This document shows positions 48,072 through 58,260 of a stretch of DNA of 64,000 nt, one piece after another (positions within the stretch are counted from its first letter, which is position 1; each line of letters begins with the position of its first letter). The stretch is from Verrucomicrobiota bacterium (GTDB lineage Bacteria > Verrucomicrobiota > Verrucomicrobiia > Verrucomicrobiales > DEV007), in assembly GCA_020630975.1 (NCBI GenBank), contig JAHDID010000002.1, positions 186,001-250,000 on the forward strand. Direction: 5' to 3'. A model generated the notes under the pieces. It saw only the letters and a program-made list of their open reading frames with translations, had not been told where the DNA came from and searched no databases. Position numbers and translations under genes: made by a program.

Positions 48072-48448
48072 GCGGCAGCGGCCTCCTCGCTACTTTTGGT
48101 CTCGAGATGTAGGCCGGACTTGCGCAGCATCCATTTCCACTCTTTCTCCAGCTGGGTGGAGGTGGCATCGCCCGCATTGTGCCGGGCGATCAGCACCATC
48201 CAGTGGCCGGGACGCACTCGGTGCCCCTCGCGCTGTAGGATGGCACGCAGGCGGCGGCGCACTCGATTTCGCACCACAGCATTGCCGATCTTTTTGGTGG
48301 TGATCAGGCCGAGCTTGAAGGGCTCGTCCATGGCATCGTCGGCCAGATAGCCCATCACCAGAAAACGGCCGCTGATCGACTGGCCTTGGTTCCGGACTCG
48401 GGCGAATTCCGAGCGCGTACGGATACGTCTGGTGCGTGGTAGCTTCAT
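48068..48448 (-). CDS. rnpA: Ribonuclease P protein component
   Basis: LPRTRRIRTRSEFARVRNQG, GLITTKKIGNAVVRNRVRRRLRAI; overlaps yidD. Confidence 0.9.
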   Translation of the reverse strand: MKLPRTRRIRTRSEFARVRNQGQSISGRFLVMGYLADDAMDEPFKLGLITTKKIGNAVVRNRVRRRLRAILQREGHRVRPGHWMVLIARHNAGDATSTQLEKEWKWMLRKSGLHLETKSSEEAAAA

Positions 48449-48489
48449 GTACAGTCGATTCGACCAAGTCGAATCTACGATTTCGCGGG

Positions 48490-48526
48490 ATTGTACCCTA
48501 TTGAGTCAAAATTGTACCCTATTGAA
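48490..48526 (-). repeat. Two copies of the 21-bp-period repeat between rnpA and tal
   Basis: ATTGTACCCTATTGAG at 48490 and ATTGTACCCTATTGAA at 48511. Confidence 0.9.
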
Positions 48527-48536
48527 TTTGGCCTTT

Positions 48537-49496
48537 TCAGCCGAGTTTTTCGGCGATCAGCTGCTCGAGTTTTACGATATCGGCTGAGAAAGCGCGTATG
48601 CCCTGAGCCGTCTTCTCGGTGGCCATGGCATCTTCATTCAGCATGAAGCGGAAGGCTTTTTCATCGAGCTCGATTTTGTCGATGTCCATGGCTGCAGCGG
48701 CATCGGCATCCAGCTTTTTCTCGATCGGGGCATCGGCATTCTGCAGCTGCTCGAGGAGCTTGGGCGAGATGGTCAGCAGATCGCAGCCTGCTAGCTCGAT
48801 GATCTGGCCGATATTGCGGAAGGAGGCACCCATCACCTCGGTTTGGTGGCCGTGTTTTTTGTAGTAGTGGTAGATGCCCTGCACCGACTGCACGCCGGGG
48901 TCCTCGGCACCCTGGTAGTCGATGCCGGTGTCTTTCTTATACCAGTCGTAGATGCGGCCGACGAATGGCGAGATCAGTTTCACCTGGGCATCGGCACAGG
49001 CTACGGCTTGGGCCATGGAGAAAAGTAGGGTCAGATTGCAGTGGATGCCTTCTTTCTCGAGCGTCTCAGCGGCTTTGATGCCCTCCCAGGTGGAGGCGAT
49101 CTTGATGAGCACTCGCTGGCGATCGACGCCGTCGGCCTCGTACATAGCGATCAGTTGTTTGGCCTTGGCGATGGTGCCCTCGGTATCGAAGGACAGGCGC
49201 GCATCGACCTCGGTGGAGACGCGACCTGGCACGATGGCGAGGATCTCTTTGCCAAAGATGATCAGCAGTCGGTCGATGATCGCCTCGATAAGCGCAGCGC
49301 CGGTCAGGTCGGAGTCGGCTAGAGCGGTCACAGCCTGGTCGACGAGGTCGGCATACTCTGCCTTATTGGCAGCCTGCAGGATCAGCGAAGGATTGGTCGT
49401 CGCATCTTGCGGCAGGTACTCCTGCATCGACTGAAAGTCCCCTGTGTCGGCGACGACAGTGGTGAACTGCTTGAGTTGATCTAGCTGGTTGCTCAT
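48537..49496 (-). CDS. tal: Transaldolase
   Basis: [73 protein letters not shown]; start refined within ORF 48537-49505. Confidence 0.95.
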   Translation of the reverse strand: MSNQLDQLKQFTTVVADTGDFQSMQEYLPQDATTNPSLILQAANKAEYADLVDQAVTALADSDLTGAALIEAIIDRLLIIFGKEILAIVPGRVSTEVDARLSFDTEGTIAKAKQLIAMYEADGVDRQRVLIKIASTWEGIKAAETLEKEGIHCNLTLLFSMAQAVACADAQVKLISPFVGRIYDWYKKDTGIDYQGAEDPGVQSVQGIYHYYKKHGHQTEVMGASFRNIGQIIELAGCDLLTISPKLLEQLQNADAPIEKKLDADAAAAMDIDKIELDEKAFRFMLNEDAMATEKTAQGIRAFSADIVKLEQLIAEKLG

Positions 49497-49595
49497 GGCG
49501 AGCAAGTTAGGCGAGATCTGGGGAAAGGAAAGCAGCCAGTCGATTGCGGTCTTTTTTGAAAGAAAGCTTCAATTGGCGACGAAGACTCGATAAGA

Positions 49596-52500
49596 ATGAT
49601 GAAGATGAAGTATAGCAACCACTCGAGGCAGATGATCATTTTTATCTTTTGCTGGGTGCTAGGGCTGCTGGCGGTATACGTGCCAGATGCGAAAGCGCAG
49701 TCCGATGATGCAATAGCTAAGCCTGTTTCGATATCCCCTTCTTCATCATCATCTAAGCCGACTTTGCCTGCGGCTCTGGAAGACTGGGTCGACTGGGTGC
49801 AGTGGGGCGATGCAAAAGCGCCTAAGGTATTTGATCAGTTGGATCGCAGGCTGCCGTACTGGCCGTCGCAGTTGGATCTCGATATCACAGATACGGGTGG
49901 TGAGTTTTCTATAGCGATCCGGGCCTACGATGAGGCGCGCTTTTCACTACCTGGTAGTGCAGAGAATTGGCCATTGGATGTGTCGATCGATCGTATGCCT
50001 GTACCGGTGATCCATAAAGGGCAGACACCATCGATAGCCTTGCCCGAGGGGGATGTGATCGTGCGCGGGACATTCCGCTGGCAGGAGATGCCGCAGACCC
50101 TATCGATCCCGAGCGAGGTAGGTATACTGCGCCTCTCGGTGAATGGTGAGGCGGTAGCCGATCCCAACTGGGATAGTCGAGGCAAGCTATGGCTAAAGCG
50201 TACTGGCGAGACGGCTAAGAAAAACCTGTGCGATATCAAGATCTATCGCAATCTGATGGATGGCTCGCCCATGTGGCTGATGACGGATGTGGAGCTGACG
50301 GTGAGCGGCAAGAGTCGCGAGGAAGACCTAGGAGCGATCCTGCCAGAGGGCTGGAGTATCGCCTCGCTGAGCGCACCGATACCATGCGCTCTGGATGATG
50401 ATGGGCTGCTGAAAGCTCAGGTGCGTGCGGGTAAATGGGTGGTCTCGGTGGCGGCATTTAGCACCAGTCCGCAGGCCAGCTTTCGGTATGCAGAAGGTAT
50501 GAGCCCGGCTGTCGAGCAGGAGTTGGTCTCGCTGCAGAACAGTGCCAACTTTCGTGTGATCGAGTTTGTCGGCGTACCATCGATCGATGCCGCTCAGACT
50601 ACCTTTCCGGATAAGTGGCGCAAGTTTCCGCTACACGAATGGCGGAACGCTACGCCTTTTCAGATCAATGAAAAGATGCGCGGCATGGGGCAGAAGAAAG
50701 CTGCGGGGATCAATATCAAACGACAGTTCTGGCTGGATGAGGATGGTCGGGAGCTGACCTATCGAGACACGATCACCGGCAATGGCCTGCAAATCTGGCG
50801 ACTCGATGCGGCGGAGGGTCAGCGGCTGGGCGGCTCGAAGATCGGCAGTGAGAGCCAACTCATCACACACAATCCCGAGACGGGCGCTGTGGGGGTAGAG
50901 ATACGCACGCGCAATCTATCGCTCGACTCAGTCGGCCGCATGGATCGACGCGCGGATTTACCGGCTACAGGGTGGCGAAAAGATGCCGAGAATCTATCTG
51001 GCACACTATATCTGCCGCCGGGGTGGCGAGCGTTGGCGATCTGGGGTGCTGACTACAGTCAGGGCGATTGGGTGAGTGCGTGGAGCTTGTTAGATGTCTT
51101 CCTCGTAGTGGTCTTTGTGGTGGCTGTGTTTCGCTGCTGTGGCTGGCAGATGGGCGTGATCGCTATCTTTGCCAGTCTGCTCAACTACCAGGAATCGGGA
51201 TCGCCGAGGGCTGTCCTCGTCTTGCTATTGATCGCCTTCATTCTTTGTCGTGTGGTGCCTGCTGGCAAGGTGAAGCGGGTGCTATACCTATCGACCTATG
51301 CGGCTTTGCTGCTGGCAGTGGTCGTCTTTCTACCCTATGCCCGACAGCAGTTGCAGCAGGCGATTTACCCCCAGTTTGAAACTCACCAATCTATGGGCAC
51401 GCGCAACTGGGTGAGTAACAGCAGCAGCGCTCCGAGGGGGCCTATACAGGCGATACAATCCCGGAAGAAGAAGGTCTACGAAAAATCGAACCTGAAGCAG
51501 AGGAGTGAGGCAAAGATCCAGACAGGGCCTGCTGTGCCAGAGTGGTCGTGGCGTTCGGTTTCATTCAATTGGTCGGGACCAGTGACCGAGAGCGAGACGA
51601 TGACTTTTGCGTTGGTCCCATCCTGGCTGCAGCGGATCCTGACAGTGGTGAAGATCCTGCTACTGGTTGTTTTGTTTTATGGATTTGTGCGGCTGCTACG
51701 GCGTGAGAAGTCCCTAGAAAGCGAAATGCTGCACCCGCTCTTTGCCCAGTCTGCGGCTGCGAAGCTACTCATCGCAACTCTGTTGGTCGGCAGTGTGCTC
51801 GCCGGAGCCGCATCTAGCCTGCATGCTACGACTCCAGATCCGCAGCTGCTCAAGGCGCTAAGGGAACGGCTGAATGATGAGCCGGAGGGGATCGCTCAGT
51901 ATGCGGAGATACCCTCTGTCGATCTATCGATAGACGGGCAAGAGATCACGATCGACTCGGAGATCCACACCGCTGCCCTCACAGCTGTGCCACTGCCGGG
52001 CCGGCTGCCGACTTGGTCGCCGGTATCCGTCTCGAAGGATAATGGCAAGTCGCTGCCCACGATTCGGCACGAGGGATTTTTGTGGGTCGTCCTGGAGCCA
52101 GGGACTCACGATGTATCGGTGAAGGGTCGCATCCCGACTGGGGACTGGGAGTGGTCGTTTCGGCTCAAGCCTCGCTATGTATCGATCGATGCGCCCGGCT
52201 GGACGATCACGGGAGTGAAGCCCAATGGCATGCCCGAAGATCAGGTGTTTTTTGTAGAGAACGACCGGCGCGCCGATTCGGAGGTGGAGTACGATCGCAA
52301 AGACTTTGATCCGATCGTGGAGATCAGCCGCTCGCTAGAGCTGGGGCTAAACTGGGAGTCTCGCACCACAGTCGTCAGGCTATCGCCGCTGGGGAAAGCG
52401 GTGTCGATGACGGTCCCGCTCATGCCGGGTGAGCGGGTGCTGACGCCGGGCTTTTCGGTAGAGGATGGGCAAGTCGAGGTGCGGCTGAGTGCTCAGCAGA

Positions 52501-53720
52501 AAGAGCTAGTCTGGGAGAGCCAGCTCAGCCAGAGCGATCAGATCGAGCTAGTGGCGGGCGATGATCCATCGTGGGTCGAAAGGTGGTCCGTGCTGGCCTC
52601 GCCGAACTGGAATCTATCGATCCAAGGGTTGGCGCCACTGTTCGAGCCGCAGGCATCTGCCATCATGCCGTTTTGGAAGCCGTGGCCAGGCGAGTCGGCG
52701 ACACTGCTGCTGTCTCGCCCCGAGGCTATCGATGGCGATACGCTGACGATCCGCCAGGCTGTCCACCGGATGAATCTGGGCATGCGCCAGCGATCATCAT
52801 CTCTGCGGCTATCGGTGCAGACGAGCCTGGGGGAAGAGGTCGCTATCGGTCTGGGCGAGGAGGCGGCTATCACCTCCTTTCGGCTGAATGGTAAGGAATC
52901 TAATGTCCGGCAGGAGGGTGCCAATGTATTGGTCTCTCTATCGCCCGGGGAGCAGGTGATCGATCTGCAGTGGACCACTCCCGAAGGCTACGCCACCGTT
53001 GCTCGCGCGGATCGAGTCGAGCTGCCGGCCGAGGCGGCCAATGTGAGCACAGTCATGAAACTCTCTACCGCTAGGAGGTGGGTGCTGTGGGCCGATGGAC
53101 CACAGCGAGGGCCCGTGGTCAGGACTTGGGCGCTATTGATTATTGTCTTGGCCTGCGGTTTTGCTTTGGGGAAAGTCTCTTGGTCGCCGCTGCGCTCCTA
53201 CCAGTGGATGCTTCTACTGGCGGGGTTGACTCAGATCCCAGTGATCGCTGCTTTCTGTATCGTCGCCTATCTGTTTTGGGTTTCATTGAAGGGGTTTGAG
53301 TTTATGGAGCGAGTGCCCAATCCGCTCTACAATCTCAATCAGCTCATCACCATCATGGGAGTGTTGCCATTTGCGATCATCCTGATCTGGGCGCTCAATC
53401 AGGGGCTGATGGGATCTCCAGATATGCGAGTGTCTGGCGAGGGATCGTATCGCGAGACCTTTCAGTGGTTCCAAGCTCGCAGCGAGACGAATATCTTGCC
53501 AGATACCAGCATCGTATCGGTATCGATCTGGTATTACCGCGCGATGATGCTGCTATGGGCAGCGTGGCTAGCGGTATCTGTGGTTAGCTGGTCGAAGTGG
53601 GGTTGGAAGCAGCTGCTGTTGGGTGGTTTTTGGCGGACTGCTGGTAATGGCAATCAGCCGCCACCGCTGCAGCCTAGGCAGTCAGATGTTGCGGAGAAAA
53701 AGGACCATAATAATAAATAA
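49596..53720 (+). CDS. Very large membrane protein of unknown function
   Basis: 1374 aa with signal peptide and at least two TM clusters separated by beta-rich soluble regions. Confidence 0.8.
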   Translation: MMKMKYSNHSRQMIIFIFCWVLGLLAVYVPDAKAQSDDAIAKPVSISPSSSSSKPTLPAALEDWVDWVQWGDAKAPKVFDQLDRRLPYWPSQLDLDITDTGGEFSIAIRAYDEARFSLPGSAENWPLDVSIDRMPVPVIHKGQTPSIALPEGDVIVRGTFRWQEMPQTLSIPSEVGILRLSVNGEAVADPNWDSRGKLWLKRTGETAKKNLCDIKIYRNLMDGSPMWLMTDVELTVSGKSREEDLGAILPEGWSIASLSAPIPCALDDDGLLKAQVRAGKWVVSVAAFSTSPQASFRYAEGMSPAVEQELVSLQNSANFRVIEFVGVPSIDAAQTTFPDKWRKFPLHEWRNATPFQINEKMRGMGQKKAAGINIKRQFWLDEDGRELTYRDTITGNGLQIWRLDAAEGQRLGGSKIGSESQLITHNPETGAVGVEIRTRNLSLDSVGRMDRRADLPATGWRKDAENLSGTLYLPPGWRALAIWGADYSQGDWVSAWSLLDVFLVVVFVVAVFRCCGWQMGVIAIFASLLNYQESGSPRAVLVLLLIAFILCRVVPAGKVKRVLYLSTYAALLLAVVVFLPYARQQLQQAIYPQFETHQSMGTRNWVSNSSSAPRGPIQAIQSRKKKVYEKSNLKQRSEAKIQTGPAVPEWSWRSVSFNWSGPVTESETMTFALVPSWLQRILTVVKILLLVVLFYGFVRLLRREKSLESEMLHPLFAQSAAAKLLIATLLVGSVLAGAASSLHATTPDPQLLKALRERLNDEPEGIAQYAEIPSVDLSIDGQEITIDSEIHTAALTAVPLPGRLPTWSPVSVSKDNGKSLPTIRHEGFLWVVLEPGTHDVSVKGRIPTGDWEWSFRLKPRYVSIDAPGWTITGVKPNGMPEDQVFFVENDRRADSEVEYDRKDFDPIVEISRSLELGLNWESRTTVVRLSPLGKAVSMTVPLMPGERVLTPGFSVEDGQVEVRLSAQQKELVWESQLSQSDQIELVAGDDPSWVERWSVLASPNWNLSIQGLAPLFEPQASAIMPFWKPWPGESATLLLSRPEAIDGDTLTIRQAVHRMNLGMRQRSSSLRLSVQTSLGEEVAIGLGEEAAITSFRLNGKESNVRQEGANVLVSLSPGEQVIDLQWTTPEGYATVARADRVELPAEAANVSTVMKLSTARRWVLWADGPQRGPVVRTWALLIIVLACGFALGKVSWSPLRSYQWMLLLAGLTQIPVIAAFCIVAYLFWVSLKGFEFMERVPNPLYNLNQLITIMGVLPFAIILIWALNQGLMGSPDMRVSGEGSYRETFQWFQARSETNILPDTSIVSVSIWYYRAMMLLWAAWLAVSVVSWSKWGWKQLLLGGFWRTAGNGNQPPPLQPRQSDVAEKKDHNNK

Positions 53721-53911
53721 TACGTAATACTCAGGTTTACGATATGCAACAAAGCCACAAAGCCACAAAAGGAGAGGCGTTCCATTGCGCCATGGCTGAA
53801 AGCGATCGTATGGCGTGAGGATCAGGGCGCGAACAGGAATCTCTTGCGAGGCCGTGACGGCGAAAACGTGGTAGGCGAAAACAACAAAAAGTCCTTTTTA
53901 AAAGAAACATT

Positions 53912-54676
53912 GTAAGCGTCAAACCTACCCCGGCTTTCGGTTGTTGCAGGAGGGGTGAGGGTCTCGGGTATGATGATTACACCACTCGATCCGAAAAGTC
54001 CTATTCTGCAGCCACTTGCCCCATTACCTGGGAAAAGGATTCAAAGATCTCGCGAGGAGCGGGATGCCATTCTTGATGCATTTGAGAGCAGCGGTTTGTC
54101 TGCTCCAGATTTTGCAGCTTATCACCATCTCAACTATCAGACATTCGCAGCTTGGCGACGACGGCGTAGACACGAGGCAGCTCAAACTGAAAGCGCCGAG
54201 TTCACCTTTGTTGAGATGACTCATAGTCAGCAGTCAGAGCCGCCACAGGCCGGGGTCTCAATTAGTCTTGCAGGAGGAGCTCAGGCAGTCTTCGACTCAG
54301 AGGACCAAGTGCCACTAGTAGCCGCTCTCATCAAAGCCCTGGTATGATTACTTTCCCCAACTCACTCCGAGTCATGGTAGCTCTGGAGCCATGTGATATG
54401 CGCAAAAGCTTCAACGGACTGGCAGGCATCGTCGCCAGCCAGCTCCCGACCAAGCTAGGAGCGAAAAACTGGTTATTTATCGGCAGTGCGGCTGCAGGCT
54501 GGCGCAGTGCGGTGATCTACTCGATCATCGCCAGCTGTCGATCTCATGGCATCGAGCCTTTTGCCTATATACACGATGTCCTGCAAAGGCTGCCGAGTAT
54601 GACCATCGATCAGATCAAAGAAATACTACCTCGCAACTGGCAGCCAAACGCTGCACGGGGACGATTTGACGCTTAC
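53912..54676 (+). mobile_element. Internally deleted IS66-family insertion sequence (765 bp)
   Basis: Inverted repeats GTAAGCGTCAAAcctaCCCC (53912) and reverse complement GTAAGCGTCAAAtcgtCCCC (ending 54676); perfect 8-bp target duplication GAAACATT at 53904-53911 and 54677-54684. Confidence 0.95.
53955..54347 (+). CDS. tnpA: IS66 family TnpA-like accessory protein
   Basis: SREERDAILDAFESSGLSAPDFAAYHHLNYQTFAAWRRRR; overlaps the next ORF by ATGA. Confidence 0.85.
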   Translation: MRVSGMMITPLDPKSPILQPLAPLPGKRIQRSREERDAILDAFESSGLSAPDFAAYHHLNYQTFAAWRRRRRHEAAQTESAEFTFVEMTHSQQSEPPQAGVSISLAGGAQAVFDSEDQVPLVAALIKALV

Positions 54677-54691
54677 GAAACATTACTCTAA
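54344..54691 (+). pseudogene. In-frame chimera of IS66 TnpB N-terminus and TnpC C-terminus
   Basis: TnpB-like MITFPNSLRVMVALEPCDMRKSFNGLAGIVASQLPTKLG, then TnpC C-terminal-like NWLFIGSAAAGWRSAVIYSIIASCRSHGIEPFAYIHDVLQRLPS...ILPRNWQP; stop codon lies outside the element. Confidence 0.85.
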
Positions 54692-54815
54692 TCTCCAATT
54701 ACATCAAATTGTCAAATGAGTTAACTGTTTGCATGCACCCTGTTTCGGGTTTTACTAACGTTTTGACATTATCAATTAAATTAGTCTGATTTAACATCTA
54801 ACGATGTTATGCTAG

Positions 54816-55016
54816 TTATTTTGGGCTCCAAGTTTCAGGAGGAGCATCGGCATAAAATTCAGGGTTTGATATTGCGTCAAGCAGATCAAGGTAATCATGA
54901 ATTTCAAACAAAACCCCAGTCAGCTCTGATGGAGTATTTTTTTTGAGGGTTTTGTTAATTGTTTTAATACGAGGATCTATATCGTGTTCAAGCTGTCTAT
55001 TGATTTGATTATTCAT
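54816..55016 (-). CDS. Small hypothetical protein
   Basis: 66 aa ORF in an AT-rich segment. Confidence 0.4.
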   Translation of the reverse strand: MNNQINRQLEHDIDPRIKTINKTLKKNTPSELTGVLFEIHDYLDLLDAISNPEFYADAPPETWSPK

Positions 55017-55091
55017 GCCATGTTGTATCCAACTTTAATGAAGACTGTGATACAATACTAGAGAAAGTCATGAAAGCTTGCTTTAGGAATT

Positions 55092-55472
55092 TTAATTACT
55101 GCCTTTAGAATTCTTAATATCACTCATATCACTCACAAAAACGTAGATTGTAAGGCCGAATCTTTCAAACTTGACATCAGAAATTTGAAGGGTTGCAGCG
55201 GTATCGATCGAGTCGTAAGTAGGTATTTCTACACCAAGCCAGTCTCTTATTGCGACTTTCGATCCGGCAACCTTCCACTCTGGTTGGTAATTCACCCATG
55301 TTTGTTTTAGTGGTTCTGCGCCTAGGGCATTGGAAGGAATTCTTATGAGGAAGTCGCGAAGTAAATCTTCATTATTAAAAATACCCTTGATTGAAAAGTT
55401 GGCGCAATCGACGCTGAAGATATAGGATTTATCGCCTGTTCTGCAACACAGTCTAATTGAATTATTGTTCAT
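55092..55472 (-). CDS. Hypothetical protein coupled to the kinase-like gene
   Basis: 126 aa ORF whose start overlaps the upstream gene's stop by 11 nt. Confidence 0.6.
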   Translation of the reverse strand: MNNNSIRLCCRTGDKSYIFSVDCANFSIKGIFNNEDLLRDFLIRIPSNALGAEPLKQTWVNYQPEWKVAGSKVAIRDWLGVEIPTYDSIDTAATLQISDVKFERFGLTIYVFVSDMSDIKNSKGSN

Positions 55473-56592
55473 TAGTCAAAAATTGTTTTAGGCTTGGGAT
55501 TATTGCTCTTCGGGTGTCCTCAATCCCAGCTTGGTACTCAAGGTTTTGCACTCGGATATAATTTTCGTCTAGATTTAAAGATTTAAGATCTTCAAAGTCT
55601 TGTTGAATTGAAGCTACGCGTTGATGTCTTTCTGTGTGAGATATATCAAATCGAATTCGCGCCCGCCGTACTGCGACTTCTTCAGGGACTTCAATAAAGT
55701 AGGATTGAGTTTTTACCTTAAGGCTTTTTAACTGGATTTGGCACTTAGGGACTTCGGTAAAGTGTGTAAAAACTGCAAACAGGTGGCGCCCAAATAAAGC
55801 CGCGTCTTTAAACTCGTCAGCGTCAAACCCATAAAAATAGTCGCGTTTTTCATATGGAAAGATAATTTTTCCTAATTGAACTAATTTCCAGAACTCGTCT
55901 TCATCTATCCCTGCACTACAATAGTTCCATTCTCTGTTTCTTTCAGGTCGTGTTGTGTATTTTTTTAAAATTGTGGCACTAGGTATACTTTCGCAAACGG
56001 AAGCGAGAATTGTATCTTTTCCGGCAGAGCTAACTCCTGAAAAAGTTATAAACCTAAAGCTGTTGCAAAGCCCGGTTAGCTTTAACGGAGGGGGTGGTGT
56101 ATTTCTGGTTCGAATCTCAATTGATGGGCCAAGCCATTTTGCTTTTTTGAGGATTTGGTCGGACAGGTGTATAATGTCTTCGGCAAATTGTTTCCTGCCA
56201 TTCAATGTTATCTGAATGCTAGAGGGGGTAAGTACGTCGTAATTCAGACCTAAAACATAGATATTACTGCCCTTATGTGCCCTGGTTTGGAATGTGAAAA
56301 TCTCGCTTGCAGCATCTCCTAATACATCACGTACCCATCTGTTAGTTTCTTTCTTGAAAGCACCTTCTAAAGAGGAGCGTAACGAGTTGACTGGTCCTTC
56401 GTTAGTTAATTCAAATTGCTGACATGGATCAGTGATAGAGGCGCGGAGTAGAACGTAGCAAAGTGCGCGAACTCCACTTGACCACATGAACGAAAGTTCA
56501 CCTGTCCCTCCTCTTTCTATTACAAGTCCGTCCCTTGTTATTGATTCTAACCGAACCTCTTTGTTCTGGCTGAATTCTAAGTTTAAGTTCAT
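55462..56592 (-). CDS. Guanylate-kinase-like P-loop protein with an uncharacterized N-terminal domain
   Basis: FITFSGVSSAGKDTILASV P-loop, KKYTTRPERNREWNYCSAGIDEDEFWKLVQLGKIIFPYEKRDYFYGFD resembles the GMP-kinase GMP-binding region. Confidence 0.65.
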   Translation of the reverse strand: MNLNLEFSQNKEVRLESITRDGLVIERGGTGELSFMWSSGVRALCYVLLRASITDPCQQFELTNEGPVNSLRSSLEGAFKKETNRWVRDVLGDAASEIFTFQTRAHKGSNIYVLGLNYDVLTPSSIQITLNGRKQFAEDIIHLSDQILKKAKWLGPSIEIRTRNTPPPPLKLTGLCNSFRFITFSGVSSAGKDTILASVCESIPSATILKKYTTRPERNREWNYCSAGIDEDEFWKLVQLGKIIFPYEKRDYFYGFDADEFKDAALFGRHLFAVFTHFTEVPKCQIQLKSLKVKTQSYFIEVPEEVAVRRARIRFDISHTERHQRVASIQQDFEDLKSLNLDENYIRVQNLEYQAGIEDTRRAIIPSLKQFLTNEQ

Positions 56593-56871
56593 TCAAATTG
56601 AAGGGTAGTACGATGATGGCGAAATGTCATTTGGGGGAAATTCTTGACTGCAAAGTGAAAATTCCAAACCTTAAAGGTTGGCATAAAAAATGCTGAAAAA
56701 TGATTTTAGGTGGCGACCGTTGCTTGAATATGATTTTCACTCAAGCAGAAATTAACGGAAACGTGATTTTGGCCAGCTCGTTAGCAGGCATAGTTTTTCT
56801 TAGGTTCCTTCAATGGACTATAGATTATAATAGTAGATTAGGCTCTTAGTGGGGTTAAATTTCGTCTTGAA

Positions 56872-56904
56872 ACGCAAAAAAACCCAGCTCTTGCGAGCTG
56901 GGTT
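56872..56904 (-). terminator. Rho-independent terminator of the sigma factor gene
   Basis: Minus strand AACCCAGCTCGCAAGAGCTGGGTTTTTTTGCG. Confidence 0.9.
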
Positions 56905-56946
56905 TGTGCCTTTTTAAAAAGTTGGTTGCTGAGAAGAGAGCTGGTT

Positions 56947-57849
56947 TTACAGCATGATCTCTTCGCGGTCGGCGAAGAAAGCTTCGTCTTCTTCTTGCTT
57001 GGAGCCGCGTAGTGGGCGTGGGCCGGGGTCCTCTTTCTTCTGGAGGGCGCGGCGTAGTTTCTTCAGTGCGATGTTTTGCAGCTGTCGGATACGCTCGCGA
57101 GTCACGCCAAATTCTTGGCCGACTTCCTCGAGGGTCTTGGGCTTCTGACCGGCTAGGCCAAAGCGGGCATCGATGATCTTGCGCTCACGCTCGTCGAGGA
57201 CCTCGAGGAGGTCATCGAGCTGCATGTGCATGTTCTTGTGGCTGAGTAGCTCCAGAGGGTTCTGAGCACGCTCGTCACCGATGATCTCGCCAAACTCGGT
57301 GTTGTCGTCGTCGCTGATCGGCGCATCGAGAGAGGCCGGGCGCAGCGCTGCGGACTTGAGGTGAGATAGCTTGGCACGATCGATACCGATCTCTTCGGCC
57401 AGCTCCTCGTCGGTAGGCTCGCGGCCTAGCTCCTCGCTGAGCACCATGGCGACACGGCGCATTTTGGAAATCTTGTCGACCATGTGCACCGGTAGGCGGA
57501 TGGTCTTACTCTGGTTGGCCAGAGCTCGCTTGATAGACTGCTTGATCCACCAGGCTGCGTAGGTAGAGAGCTTACCACCCTTGTTGGGATCGAAACGCTC
57601 CACAGCCTTCATCAGGCCGATGTTGCCCTCGGAGATGAGGTCGAGCAGAGGTAGGCCGTAGTTGGCGTAGTCCTGTGCGATCTTCACGACCAGACGCAGA
57701 TTGGCCTTGATCATGTGAGCGCGGGCTTCTTTGTCGCCGTTTTTGATGCGCTCTGCTAGTTCCACTTCTTCCTCGCGAGTGAGGAGAGGAGTCTTACCAA
57801 TTTCGCGGAGGTAGATCTTGATACCTCCATCCATTTCTAAATTTGCCAT
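56947..57849 (-). CDS. RNA polymerase sigma-70 family factor (RpoD/RpoS type)
   Basis: GGIKIYLREIGKTPLLTREEEVELAERI, LLDLISEGNIGLMKAVERFDP, STYAAWWIKQSIKRAL, TLEEVGQEFGVTRERIRQLQNIALKKLR. Confidence 0.95.
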   Translation of the reverse strand: MANLEMDGGIKIYLREIGKTPLLTREEEVELAERIKNGDKEARAHMIKANLRLVVKIAQDYANYGLPLLDLISEGNIGLMKAVERFDPNKGGKLSTYAAWWIKQSIKRALANQSKTIRLPVHMVDKISKMRRVAMVLSEELGREPTDEELAEEIGIDRAKLSHLKSAALRPASLDAPISDDDNTEFGEIIGDERAQNPLELLSHKNMHMQLDDLLEVLDERERKIIDARFGLAGQKPKTLEEVGQEFGVTRERIRQLQNIALKKLRRALQKKEDPGPRPLRGSKQEEDEAFFADREEIML

Positions 57850-58260
57850 CGATTGTTGTTGCTGTAAGGTTGTTGTTTTTTAAGGGTATAACACCAGGCG
57901 GTTCCTCTGTGACAGTTTAGAGCCACAGGTCGTTTGGATCAGTGTGTGTAGCGGATGTTTGAGCGAGGCCAGCCTGGTCGCCTTTGTGCGTTTGTTGGTA
58001 TTAGACGCACGTGAGTGGCTTTGTTTAATTGGAATTTCGATGGCCGGTTTTGGGAGCCTCAGTTACTCGGTAACAGCGCTGTTAGATTTAACGTAGTTTA
58101 ATGTCTTTGGTTTTAAATAAGTTCAAAAATATTTCAAGATAAAAACGAAGTTGTAAAAATACTTAAAATTTATGAAATTTCAAGTTAAATGGAGCAATTT
58201 CGTCTATTTATACGGTAGGAGAGCATGTTTTCTGCCAAATGAAACGTCAAAATCGCCAAT

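Noticed and set aside
53955-54691. Complete IS66 transposon
   Set aside because: Most of tnpB and tnpC is missing despite intact ends and target duplication.
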